Source of the DNA: Macrosoma leucophasiata
Taxonomy: Eukaryota > Arthropoda > Insecta > Lepidoptera > Hedylidae
Reading direction: 5' to 3'
DNA length: 64,000 nucleotides
Assembly: GCA_036365455.1 (NCBI GenBank)
Contig: JAWQUS010000023.1
Span: 4,526,001-4,590,000, forward strand
The notes under the pieces are model-generated. The model was given only the letters and a program-made list of their open reading frames with translations, made no database searches and was not told where the DNA came from. Shown piece by piece: positions 52,916 through 63,695 of the stretch (the first letter of the stretch is position 1; every line of letters begins with the position of its first letter). The position numbers and the translations under genes are program-made.

Positions 52916-53020
52916 TTTTAAAGAAAAATGGAAAGAAAAATTTGACTTCAGGCGAGACTCGAACTCGCGACCTACTGGGAATCTAGTCCAGCCGCTCTTC
53001 CAATTGAGCTACTGAAGCCC
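52916..53020 (-). mobile_element. family K SINE with well-preserved tRNA-like head
   Basis: On the minus strand the head GGCTTCAGTAGCTCAATTGG folds with D, anticodon and T arms (T arm GCGAG/CTCGC, loop TTCGAGT), an AGA in the anticodon loop, and an 8-bp acceptor-like pairing. It runs straight into the family K body (AAATTTTTCTTTCCA). A SINE head is therefore more likely than a tRNA-Ser gene. Confidence 0.65.
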
Positions 53021-53339
53021 TGCCCGATTTGTCAAATCTTTCCTTCACATCTATTGCATTGCTTTATGGTAGCAGCAACGCCATCTATTACCAACTATGC
53101 TAGTTAGGCAACCGATATAATAGACTTTTCAGTTTATTGAATATCGTAAATTATATATCTGAGATGCTGACAACAACCTCTTTCATTTGATATGTCACAC
53201 GACACAGTTTACGATTTTTTTTTTTAATTTTCTGATTTTCCCCCTTAAGTGCCCCCCTTGTTTAAAATGTATTATTTTACTTGACGTGTTCATCTTTTGG
53301 TCACCAATTTACATATATTCATTAAATTTCAACTCAATC

Positions 53340-53370
53340 GGTCGAGTAGTTGCGGAGCAAATTGCCTGTG

Positions 53371-53411
<41 letters not shown>

Positions 53412-53480
53412 TAGATAGACAGACGCACGAGTGATACTATAAGGGTTCCTTTTTTCCTATTAAGGTACGGAACCCTAAAA
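53340..53480 (+). repeat. family P repeat, right end with (GACA)n
   Basis: A (ACAG)n tract (about 53380-53425) is followed by AAGGGTTCC and TACGGAACCCTAAAAA. Confidence 0.65.
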
Positions 53481-53940
53481 AAATGCTTAAATCCAATGAG
53501 GTTCATATATAAGTCATAAATGAACCTATCATATATAAGTTACTAGCTGGCCCGGCGAACTTTGTATCGCTTTAAAGTAAAGATTAAAAAATACACTACA
53601 GTTTTAGCAAGAGTAACAACAGCAATTGATTTTTGAAAATGGCTTGGCCTGTCCAGTTTCGGTAATACATCAAAATAAAAAGTGTACGTCATAATGGCGG
53701 GCAATTGACATTTGAATTTATAAAATTATTGATTTTATTTCACGAATTATCAAAAGATACGAATTTTGCGGATACATGTTCTTGACTCAGAATAATTAAT
53801 TTCTTACGATCTTTAATTGTAAATAGGTTTCGATCGAGTCTACCGTAGATCTGTGGCAGAAAAAATGACATGTAATGTCTCTGATGAGGTTCATAATGGC
53901 GGTTGTTAAAAATTGAATAGTAACATTGTGCATTTTTAAC

Positions 53941-54357
53941 CACTAATGTCATCAACACTACCACCACCATCACCACCATCGTCAACACCACCACTGTCAC
54001 CGCTACCACCTCCACCACAGCCACCACCACAAACGTCACCAACGCCATCAACGCCACCACCAACACCACCAAACACCTATGCCACCAAAACCACCACCAC
54101 TACCACCACAACCAATTCCTCCAAAACTATCAACAACACCACCAATGTCACCAACGCCATTAATGCCTCCATCGCGACTAAAAACCACCACCACCACCAA
54201 CGCCATCAACACCGCCACCAGAGTCACCAACAATACCTACGCCACCAACGACACCAATGACACCAAAGCCACTAACGCCACTAACGCAACTAACGCCACC
54301 AACGCCACTACCACCACCACTAACAACACCACCAACGCCACCAACACCCACTTACTC
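53941..54357 (+). repeat. ACC/CCA-rich low-complexity tract
   Basis: About 415 bp of degenerate ACC, ACG and CCA triplets with almost no G on the plus strand apart from ACG/CCG. All the long ORFs across it (Thr/Pro/Asn-rich or Val/Gly-rich) arise from the triplet periodicity. Confidence 0.85.
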
Positions 54358-54479
54358 CACCAAATACCTAAAAAGTCTGTGAAAATTTGAGGCGTCCACT
54401 TGCTACCATTATTATTAATCAGCCAAAAATATATGAAAAAAAAAACACGTTTACTGTATGCCCCCTTGAACCCCTTAAT

Positions 54480-54735
54480 ATTTTCATTTTCTTATTTTTT
54501 GTACTTAATTTTGTCGTTATAGCGGTAGCAGAAATACATAATGTGTGAAAATTGTAGCTTTCTAGCTACCTATCACTTTTTTAAACCTTTGTTATTATTT
54601 TTCAAATAAACAATTATTGTATTGTATCATGTATATGAGATACAGCCTGGTGACAGACTGATGGACGGACGGACAGACAGACAGACAGACAGACGCCCGA
54701 CGGTCCGTTTTTACCTTTCAGTTACGGAAGCCTAA
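54480..54735 (-). repeat. family P repeat with (GACA)n
   Basis: Inverted relative to 24412-24640: GAGATACAGCCTGGTGACAG, a GACAGACA tract, TTTTTACCTTTCAGTTACGG. It lies within the Helitron-like element 53542-55146. Confidence 0.6.
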
Positions 54736-55181
54736 AAAATATAGAATAGTTCCAAATGAGCATTTATTGAAATTATTAAGGATTCATTACACATTTCTGA
54801 ACGCACGCGTAATACTTTTCAATCTTCTAAAAAAGACAATACACTTAATAGTTTTTTTTTCCTTTTTTTTTTATTCATACATTTTAAATAGTTTATGAAC
54901 GAATGCATAAATGTCAATCATTACTTACAGATTTTGACATAAATAATTGACAGCTCCGAAACCAAAGAACTTTTAAGGAAAATAACGCATTTTTCAAGTA
55001 TTCGTCAATTTTTATTATTTTTAAGATGTATTCTGCTATTCGGGGCGGAGACAAATCCAACAAATCAAAAACCATGAAAATTGGTCCAGCAGATCTCGAG
55101 TTATAAGTGTTGTAACAAACCCGACTTTGTTTTATATATATAGATATAAGAACCTATTATATATTAGTTCATATATAGATT

Positions 55182-55378
55182 ACTAGCTGTTGCCCGCGGC
55201 CTTGCCCACGTGGATATCGTTTTATAAATAACTAAGCAGCCTATGTTCTTTCTCAAACTCAGCTCTATCTCTGTACCAAATTTCATTAAAATCGGTTCAG
55301 TCGTTTGGACGTGAAAAGGTAACAGACAGACAGACAGACAGACAGAGTTACTTTCGCATTTATAATATTATATAATAT
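55182..55378 (-). mobile_element. Helitron-like short element with (GACA)n
   Basis: ACTAGCTGTTGCCCGCGGCC at one end, the AAAATCGGTTCAGTCGTTTGG block, (GACA)n at 55323-55347 and a TTTATAATATTATA end. About 197 bp, likely complete. Confidence 0.6.
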
Positions 55379-55667
55379 AAAAATAATATATAAGTAGGGA
55401 TAAAAATAAAACTTAAAATAAAATAATAAATAGAAGTTTTGGAAAAAACACCGGAAACAGACAGCCGGATCCGTTTTTAAGTTTATTTGACGTCATATGT
55501 GATGTTAGTATGGAAAAGTGTGGTAAAATGACTTCTGAAAGCTGGAACCATCCTACCAATGGTAGGGTCCTGTCTTGTACTTAAGTACATTTATGTCAAT
55601 ATTTAAATCCTGATATCTACCTACAAAAAGAATGTACTAACTTCAGATATAACTTATTGTTATATTT

Positions 55668-56131
55668 ACCGCAGTGTCTGAAGAAGAAGGTGTTTGACCG
55701 GTGTGTGTTGCCAGTCATGACATATGGAACCGAAACGTGGTCGCTTACTATGGGCCTCATAAGAAAGCTCATGATCACTCAGAGAGCAATGGAGAGGGCT
55801 ATGCTCGGAGTTTCTTTGCGAGATCGAATCAGAAATGAGCAGATCTGCATGAGAACCAAAGTAACCGACGTAGCCCACCGAATAGTGAAACTGAAGTGGC
55901 AGTGGGCAGGGCACATAGCTCGCAGAACTGACGGCCGTGGGGGCAGAAGTGTTCTGGAGTGGCGACCGCGTACCGGAAGACGAAGCGTAGGCAGGCCTCC
56001 CACGAGGTGGACCGACGACCTGGTGAAAGTCGCGGGCAATCGCTGGATGAGGGCAGCCCGGGACCGTTCGTTGTGGCATTCTTTGGGAGAGGCCTTTGTT
56101 CAGCAGTGGACGTCTTTTGGCTGAAATGATG
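55668..56131 (+). pseudogene. RTE-type LINE C-terminal fragment with long target duplication
   Basis: An open frame of about 155 codons (to 56124) includes VFDRCVLPVMTYGTETWSL, RAMERAMLGVSLRDRIRNE, KWQWAGHIARRTDGR, GRPPTRWTDDLVKVAGNRW and ends QQWTSFG, the standard RTE-clade C-terminal order. The reverse transcriptase core is missing by 5' truncation. The flanks 55639-55667 and 56132-56160 are direct repeats (25 of 29 identical), marking insertion by target-primed reverse transcription. Confidence 0.88.
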
Positions 56132-56431
56132 AACTTCAGATATAACTAACAGTTATATTCAAAATTAAATTGCAACTTTATTGTGGAATTGAACTTAATA
56201 CAGTCTCTTAGTCCATCCTATAATTAGAAAAGACGGTTCTAAATATAAACAAAGCTAGATAATTAATTAATGGAAGAGATGTCAGCGTGTTAAACTGACA
56301 CTCTCACGCATAGACGGTGTGGGGTCATGAGAATAGCGAGTTAAGTACGCAGACAAGAATAATGCGACATGAGACTGAAAACTTATTTATTTTTTATTGC
56401 TAGTGTAAAGCAACTTAAAAGATATATATAT

Positions 56432-56612
56432 ACTTTTTAATGTAACAAAGGTGCCAAACAAGCATGCAGTTCACACTGATGTTAAGTGACGACTGCAGCC
56501 TATAGTCATCTAGACAAAAACAAGGGGTCAAAATGCAGATGCGTTGCCACCCTTGAGACCTTAGGTGTTCTGTTTTCGTGAAAGTTATTACGGGGCCATA
56601 CATTACCACCAC
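56432..56612 (-). mobile_element. family A repeat, 3' part
   Basis: T-run end through CGGGGCCATACATTACCA; the 5' part is missing. Confidence 0.65.
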
Positions 56613-56929
56613 CACAGTTAAGGCAATACGGTTTGAGCCTAACCCATCGAACTTCGTTACTGAAAATCAAACATCAGCAGAAAAATTGCATGCGGCAATA
56701 AAGCACTTCAGAATTGAAACTCGCTAGTTTAGTGGCTCGATAGTCGGCGCTTAGAAACAGTGTCTCGTTACCGCCTGAGAAACCGCTGGTCACACGACAC
56801 GCGTGTACTGGCCGCACTGGGTGGACTTTGGCACCGTCAGGTCAGGTTGACCACGAGACTGCCAGAGGTCGGTTTTGGTGAAGCAACGTACAAAAAATCG
56901 ATCAAGTGCGAGTCGGTTACTACTATTTT

Positions 56930-57071
56930 ACTGGTGGTAGACCTCCAGTGGCGGAGCTCGCGGGCGTAGGCACCACCGCATTACCTAATATACTTGCCGT
57001 TAAATGGTAGTGTTAACATCAATGTGAACTGCACGCTTGTTTGCCACTTTTATAACATAAAAAAAAAAAAA
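56930..57071 (+). mobile_element. family A repeat with large internal deletion
   Basis: The first ~85 bp are joined directly to the last ~55 bp, then a 13-A tail. The deletion joins GGTAGTGTT to AACATCAATG. Confidence 0.75.
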
Positions 57072-57109
57072 ACTATTTTCCATATTTAACATTTCACAGT
57101 AATTCTCTG

Positions 57110-58138
57110 CAGCGATGTCAAGTCGATTGGCGGTATGTCGAGGTGCTGAAATGTCTATATAAAGCCGCTTCGATGACTGTTCAAATCCAGAACGTCCAGA
57201 CAAGACCAATCCCTCTAAAGCGAGGAGTAAGACAGGGAGATGCAATCTCTCCAAAACTATTTACTAACGCTTTAGAGGATGTCTTCAAAACACTGGACTG
57301 GAGTGGACAGGGTATCAATATCAACGGCGAATACATTTCACACCTTCGATTTGCTGACGATATAGTTATAATGGCCGAATCGCTGCATGAGTTGTCAGAG
57401 ATGCTGCAAAGCCTAAGCGTTTCTTCCAGACGGGTGGGCCTGGGAATGAACTTGGATAAGACTAAGGTCATGCTCAATTCATTCGTAGACCCACGGCCTA
57501 TAATCGTCGAAGATGTTAGCATCGAAGTTGTTCAGGAATACATCTACCTAGGCCAGACGATACAACTGGGTAGGAAGGAACAACTTCGACAAAGAGGCTG
57601 ACAGAAGAATACGATTGGGCTGGGCAGCATACGGAAAACTTCGTCAAATCTTCGATTCGCCACTGCCTCAATGCCTAAAATCTCGGGTATTCGACCAGTG
57701 CGTCCTTCCGGTAATAACGTACGGGGCGGAGACATGGACTCTTACGAAAGGCCTCGTCCACAAATTTCAAGTGGCTCAGCGAGCTATGGAACGGGCTATG
57801 CTCGGTGTATCTCTGAAAGATAGAATCCGAAACGAGGAAATCCGAAGGAGAACCAGAGTGACCGACATAGCTCAAAGAATTGCTAGGCTGAAGTGGCAGT
57901 GGGCGGGGCATATTTGTCGTAGAGCCGACGGCCGCTGGGGCAGACGTGTGTTAGAGTGGAGACCCCGTACAAAACGCCCGGTGGGACGGCCCCCTGCCAG
58001 ATGGACTGACGACCTAAAGAGGTTGGCAGGAAGCGGATGGGTCCGAAAAGCCGAAGATCGAGTGTGGTGGCGAAAATTGGGAAAGGCCTATGTCCAGCAG
58101 TGGACTATCGATGGCTGATGATGATGATGATGATGAAC
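57110..58138 (+). pseudogene. RTE-type LINE, reverse transcriptase 3' half, frameshifted
   Basis: The longest LINE copy here. The first frame (57143-57601) has GVRQGDAISPKLF, the catalytic FADDIVIMAE box and GMNLDKTKVM of the reverse transcriptase. The second frame (57615-58118) continues with CVLPVITYGAETWTL, RAMERAMLGVSLKDRIRNE, GRPPARWTDDL and ends QQWTIDG. An indel near 57570-57600 shifts the frame (LGRKEQLRQRG then stop). The 3' end is a (TGA)n tail, 58118-58138. It is only about 70% like the copy at 55668, so it is a different subfamily. Confidence 0.9.
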
Positions 58139-58624
58139 ATTTCACTGGTGGTAGAGTTCCAAAGTATCCAAAATTAAAAAAAATATATCATTCGTAAATA
58201 TGACATTTCTATTACCTCTTATACTACTATATACCCTAATATTTCTTTCTTTCTTTTTGTTTTAGAAATCACTAGAATGTACTGAACTAAATTGATTTAC
58301 ATAAGTATGCGACAACGCCATCTTTGAACTTTTACAAAACCATTTTTAAAGGTCGTGAACATTGTTGCTAACACACTTTTGCCATAATATAGGATTATAG
58401 GTAATAGGTAAATATAATGTGAGCTACAAACTCCTCACCATTTTGCGTGATCAAATATTATTCTGTCTTCGGTCCACATTATCCGCATTACAACGAAATG
58501 GAAAATGCGAAAAGGGTATCTACCTACTCAGACAAAGTAAAAATATTTAAACCCACAGTAATATTACTTTCATATTTTCTCACTTTTAGGCTAAGATGCG
58601 ACCGAGGGTTTTGTTTGGAAATAA

Positions 58625-58868
58625 TTTTAGATTGTATAAAAAAACCGGCCATGCACGAGTCGGGCTCGCAGACGATGGCATCCGTACCATCTATAATATA
58701 AAAATAAGTCGGGTTTTCCCTCCTGACGCTATAACTCCAGAACGCACCAACCGATTTCCACGGTTATGCATTCGTTGGAAAGGTCTCGGGCTCCGTGAGG
58801 TTTGTAGCAAAGAAAATTCAGGATTATAAAACGACATCCACGCGGGCGAAGCCGCGGCCAACAGCTAG
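58625..58868 (+). mobile_element. Helitron-like 3' end
   Basis: CCGATTTCCACGG block, then CACGCGGGCGAAGCCGCGG hairpin, CCAACAGCTAG before T. The start shares CCGGCCATGCACGAGTCGGG with family P, suggesting a chimera. Confidence 0.55.
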
Positions 58869-58941
58869 TTATTTATATAAAACGGCAAAAATATCACGTC
58901 CGTTGTATGGGGAGGGAAGTCCCTCAAAAATAATGATTTAA

Positions 58942-59411
58942 AGGAGATGTTGCGAGCTCGGCTTTGGTTCGTACACGTCCTCAAAAAATGGGTAAATTAA
59001 AGAAGAATCCGAAAAAAATACAATTAATTTATTCAAGAATATATATTAGAGTTACAATTACATTTAATTCAAACGATTTTATCCTTTTCAACTATGTTAA
59101 AACATGGCGGCGATACATACGACACTTGGGATCAATCGATTTTGATAGTATTTAGAAAATATTATTTTTTTCTCCAAGTACTATATTCAAAATACAATTT
59201 TAAAATGAAAATGTCAAAATGACATCGCCCGCCATATTCGCCATGTTGGTTTTGAGTTGCAATTCTAACTGCAAATAATGTTTTGTAACTGCAAACAAAG
59301 CTAAATAAGTGAAAATATGCAGTAAAAAACGTTTTTATATTGATTTTACCTGTTTAAAGATATTGTGTACAATACATGGCTGGAGGTCCATACATTTTTG
59401 CAACATCTCCT
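58942..59411. mobile_element. family F MITE with TTAA target sites
   Basis: Ends AGGAGATGTTGC and GCAACATCTCCT are perfect inverted repeats with TTAA immediately outside both. The 470-bp AT-rich interior has no transposase. TTAA targets are known for piggyBac, but the terminal bases differ from the usual piggyBac ends. Confidence 0.78.
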
Positions 59412-59577
59412 TTAAGCAATTATTTATTTTTGTAATTATTTCAAAAGTTTCTTCGTTACCGTTATTAATATCGAACAAAAAAAATCCAATTGATGTGTCA
59501 GAGCTCCTTAAATATTTATCTTATTTTTGTTTTTAGTAGATAGGTATTTGTTATTAAACGTCTACAGAAATAAACCA

Positions 59578-59675
59578 TCTGTGAAAATTACAGCCTGGTG
59601 ATTGACAGACGGACGGCGGAGTTTTGGTAATAAACGTTACCCATTTTTACCCTTTGGGTAGGAAACCCTGAAAAA
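59578..59675 (-). repeat. family P repeat, short diverged copy
   Basis: ACAGCCTGGTGATTGACAGACGG then a TTTTTACCCTTTGGG end; the microsatellite is reduced to one unit. Confidence 0.45.
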
Positions 59676-59732
59676 CCGTCCAATGTTTTTATAAGAGGCC
59701 ATAACTGTATGAGAATTAAATTTTTAAATAAT

Positions 59733-59822
59733 GTATCTTCACGCCAGGACCATAACGGGGTAGTCAGAGAACGTGGAGCGCCAGATATCGCGGTCCTAAC
59801 CATATCTCCCGTGCCCGTCTAA
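59733..59822 (-). pseudogene. LINE family E 3' end
   Basis: Short 3' fragment, AGACGGGCACGGGAGATATG to CCTGGCGTGAAGATACAT. Confidence 0.6.
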
Positions 59823-60012
59823 ATAAATAAATACAAATAAAATCAATTAAACATTTTTATTCGTAGATTGTAATCTGCGAATATTATTGCAAGGAGACTT
59901 ATGAGAGTCGCGGGCAATGTCATCAGAATTTATAGTATTTTTAATTTAGTTCTATCACTTTGCAACAGATGGCGGTAGTCGCAACGATGGAAGAATGGCA
60001 ATCTTATTAGAG

Positions 60013-60262
60013 ATATCTATTAAAGGGGAGTTTTGGCGGGAACGCGGAAAAGAGCTGTGTCGCTGCGTGATTTTATTTTCGAAATTTGTGTATAATCGCG
60101 TTTTTATGTGTAAAAATGGTGGGATTTTTATCATAAAGCATTCGAATGAAATCAGATTATCATATCAGAAAGCATTATTATGAAGTGAAAAGTGATTTTT
60201 CGTATTGCCTCCAAAACCTCGTAAAAACTCCTAGTAAAGTCCCCATCGCTTTACTGGAGCCA
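60013..60262 (+). repeat. family T repeat, diverged copy 3
   Basis: An older or different subfamily copy. The ends TTTTGGCGGGAA and CCATCGCTTTACT are kept, but the middle is strongly diverged. It lies only about 190 bp before copy 4 in the same orientation. Confidence 0.6.
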
Positions 60263-60447
60263 TCCCATCATCTCATCATATTCCTCATGGAAGCATTTAA
60301 TCATCGTCATCTTCCATATGGATATTCATTAATTTAAAGCAATGTGAAATTCAAAATGTATACGACTGAAAGACTCTGTATCTATGGTCATGAATAAATT
60401 ATTTAAAAAAATATATATCTATAAAAGATTACAACAAAGTATTATTA

Positions 60448-60866
60448 AGAGTTTTGGCGGGAGGGAACCTTGAAAGAGGCGTATGGTGCTCTTATTTTAT
60501 TTCATTTTCTTGGTGTATTTTTAAGTTATATTAAATAAAATTAGTGGCATTTTGTTTGATATAGGTTTATTACAGTGCCCGTGTATAGTGAAATAGAATA
60601 ACAGTGCGAAAACACGACCTTTCAGGTTGCCTCCAAAACTTCATTGTAAATGTTCTGGTAAAGTAGCCATCGCTTTACTCGAATAACTTAATTGTAACTC
60701 ACTTGACTGTTATATTATACTTGATAACTTATATACTTGATACTTACATATTATACTTGATGACTATATTATACTAACTTTTACGCTGCTTAAATAAATA
60801 TGAAATATCGTTTTACTTGACACTGGCAATATGTGTAATGGCGATGCCATAATAACAAAAAAAAAG
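60448..60866 (+). repeat. family T repeat, copy 4
   Basis: Close to copy 2 along its whole length, including the terminal GCGATGCCAT then A-rich end. It contains a short internal quasi-repeat around TATTATACTTGAT (60712-60770). Confidence 0.75.
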
Positions 60867-60869
60867 TAT

Positions 60870-61730
60870 TATTAAATTAACCTCGACATAATGAGCACAA
60901 AAATTGGAGCTAATATTTGTTTGTTCGCTACTGTTTAAAACAGAATTATTATTAGTATGTGGTGGGTTTACTACGCATTCTTATTAGATAGTCAGACAGA
61001 GCCACTACAGCTGTCTCTAGGCGAGCCGTTCACTCTACATACGACCAAATAATAAAATTGGTAAAATGGTTTCACCATAGAGGTTAGTCATAGAATTCAA
61101 ACTTAGTTATATTTTATGCATATGTATGACGGTCGAATTTCGACCATTGGGCGATCACTAGTTAATATAAATTTAGTCAATTTTATTCTATGAATATTGC
61201 AGACTTGTAATGTACAAGACTTCATCGTTGGTCTTGAAAATTATGCATTGTTATTTCTGTCAAGTGTGTTATTTATTATTTGTTTCGATAGGAGAGAGGC
61301 ATTGATCCATGAATACTTTTGCACGTGGATCAAAAACTAAAACTTCTATTCATGTATTCTGTCGCACATGACCTAACATGTACCTATCTGTTTTACGTCC
61401 GTGACAAAAAACATAAGGCATTACGTATCAGTAAAAAAATAAGGATAGCTTCGGTGCTTACGGTATCCTGAAAATAAAGCTGAGTTGTCTAGATATTTTG
61501 CAAGCCCTAGTAATACCAATACCCAATAAATACTACGAATATTGTTTGGGTCTAGATCGGAAATCCAATTTTCGAAACCGTATACACTCCGTAATCTTAA
61601 GTAATAGCCTTATTTCCACAAAGTCAGATGATATTGATCAGATGGAAATCCTGAACGAGTCGAAGGTTAGTAAGTAGAAATCGAGCACATTTTGTGGCAT
61701 GAATGTGATGAATAATAATAATTATAATTC
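60870..61730. other. unassigned AT-rich sequence
   Basis: No repeat shared with the window and no supported exon. Confidence 0.4.
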
Positions 61731-61732
61731 GG

Positions 61733-62376
61733 GGGCAGAGCAGCTTGTGGCGAGCTGTTGGTGAGTAGCGACACCACCCCCTACCATCATCTCGAGTTCC
61801 TCCGAGAGAACTGGGCTCCGCCTCGTCCGCCACACAGAGGTACGGCCGGACAGAGCATCAGGTCTCTCACCTCTGGCTTGCCTTCATTGGCCGGTCAGAG
61901 TGGGGCGCTAGAGGTATGGCATTTGCAGAAATTTAGATAATAGGCTGTTGTCTAAATTTCTGAAAGAGCCATACACTCGGGGGTGGAAGTGTCTAAAGGC
62001 ATAATAGCGGGGAAGCCCGCTCCGAGCTCGAGATTACTCGCTCGTGATGGTGAAACCGGGGCCACACCTCTCGACACCCCCAGCCTCTCTCAACAGTGTT
62101 GCCCCCTGTCGACCATCGGGTTGGCTGTTTGGGGGGCCCACCAAGGAGAGGCGAGTCACCACCTGCCTAAAGTAGGATTCGATAATGTGAGATGTTGAAT
62201 ATAGGCAGGTGCCGGATCTCACTCCATAGGCCCAGCCAGCTAGTCCCCCCAGTTCACCCACATAGCCCAAAGTTTGGCAAATCACTTTTCATTACAATAG
62301 TCCCATTATATTCTGCGGGGTCTGTCTGTGTCTGTATTAACTATTGATGCAGTCAGAGAGAGGTCCCGCCGAATAT
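61733..62376 (-). repeat. family J long repeat, copy 2
   Basis: Inverted copy with several small indels, ending in TCCCGCCGAATAT. An internal hairpin of GCAGAAATTTAGA arms (about 61923-61962) corresponds to a weaker one in copy 1 (38273-38315). Confidence 0.8.
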
Positions 62377-62561
62377 AACCCATTACAAAGTAGATCAAAA
62401 TTCTCGAAAGGGCCTCTACGTGTTGGACCCCCCATGTCCCCGCGCAAACCTGACAAAGGTCCGGGGTTCAAATTGGACCCCGTGCTGACGAGAGATTATA
62501 ATTCTAATATGATGGCGAAGCTAGTGAATACTTTTTCGAGTGGTAAAAAAAGGAACTATCT

Positions 62562-62845
62562 TCACGACAGGTCCCTAACGGGGTAGGCAGAGAGTGTGGA
62601 GCGCCAGATATTATAGTCCTGACACACCTCCCGTGCCTCATCTACCTTCAACATTATCTTTATACACGCACGTCGATTCCTAAGACTTTTGACCCAACCA
62701 TCAAACAGAACTCGACCTATTTGGTTATGGTAGGTCAGTCTTGGTCTTCCTGGGCCTCTACAATCATCCACATTAGCATTGTATATCTGTTTAGTCATTC
62801 GCTCATTCGACATTCTTTCTATATGCCCGAACCAAAAAAGTAAAT
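62562..62845 (-). pseudogene. LINE family E C-terminal fragment
   Basis: Minus-strand counterpart with ERMTKQIYNANVDD, GPGRPRLTYHNQIG and STLSAYPVRDLS, starting within TTCGGGCATATAGAAAGAATG. Confidence 0.78.
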
Positions 62846-63055
62846 GTGTGAAAGTACCTACCTATATTAGAAAATGATTTTGAAGACCGTATTTACTTTC
62901 CTTTCTGAAGTTCTAGCATCAGTTAATTCTGTCGCTTATTATAAATATAAATATTGTAAAAAAAAATTTTTTTACAATATTTATATGAATACCGACTTGA
63001 ATACTGAACAGATTTTATCTTTCAATTTATTTCACAGAATTAAGTAAGTTGAATC

Positions 63056-63298
63056 TGTAGCGTCCACTACATTAAGGCGCCAACTAGTGGAATACAATGA
63101 AACCTTACAGTACTTGTCTAGTACGATAGATGGCGTGCATTCGAATTACATCGCACTTGCGAAGATTTCTCAAGAGTTGGCATATATACAACTTCCCAAC
63201 GTCAACCGTTGGGCCGCGGCCCGCCAGGCGCTATCACCTCGCCTGGTCGGAGGATCCTCCCTTTTCGCCGGAGGAACACTTCCAACCGTTCCTCCACA
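63056..63298 (+). repeat. 5' LTR of miniature LTR retrotransposon
   Basis: 243 bp, TGTAGCG...CCACA with TG/CA ends. It differs from the 3' LTR at only two positions (around 63230-63239), so insertion was recent. Confidence 0.92.
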
Positions 63299-63299
63299 G

Positions 63300-63317
63300 T
63301 GGTGACCCCGACGTGAT
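63300..63317 (+). other. primer binding site (tRNA-Trp)
   Basis: One base after the 5' LTR, TGGTGACCCCGACGTGAT pairs with the CCA-bearing 3' end of tRNA-Trp (recalled sequence ends ATCACGTCGGGGTCACCA). Confidence 0.85.
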
Positions 63318-63695
63318 TGGAAGCAACCTTCTCACCAGCCACTCTCTGCCACATCACCAGCACCTGATCGAGCGGTAACCAAGTCACGCCAGCCAGCACC
63401 CTCGGCTTCATCAGGGATACTCCACACGCCTGCAGCGACCGCGCATGCCTGGACTACCCTGCAGCCACGTCAGCGTCAGTACTGCGTGGACGGACGCAGT
63501 AGCTACTACGCAGCGACTACCTCGACTCAAAGAGGACTTTCGCATCACCGCAGCAGCGACTACCTCTACTCACTGAGGACCTTCGTACCCAACTCACTAT
63601 TACTTGCGGCATGGGATTATGGCATTGGCACAGCTCCGCGAGAAGCTCTGACAGCTGCCTTGATCGTATCAACCTCCGGTCTTGGAGGGGAGTGA

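Larger units (their letters stand above)
53542..55146 (-). mobile_element. Helitron-like element with nested low-complexity insert
   Basis: The minus-strand 3' end GTTCGCCGGGCCAGCTAGT is at 53542, and the 5' side ending ATCTATATATATAAAAC is at 55125-55146. The block GAAAATTGGTCCAGCAG near 55077-55093 (plus strand) belongs to the same family. Internal sequence includes the ACC-rich tract and a family P repeat, so the unit is composite. Confidence 0.45.

Noticed and set aside
52945..53020. tRNA-Ser(AGA) gene on the minus strand
   Set aside because: It folds well, but the acceptor needs an extra pair, no serine-type long variable arm is present, and the sequence continues directly into a SINE body found elsewhere in the window.
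53740..54390. Long Thr/Pro-rich and Val/Gly-rich ORFs
   Set aside because: They are open in several frames on both strands because of the triplet low-complexity tract; none has family features.
55666..56079. 137-codon minus-strand ORF
   Set aside because: Antisense shadow of the RTE C-terminal frame.
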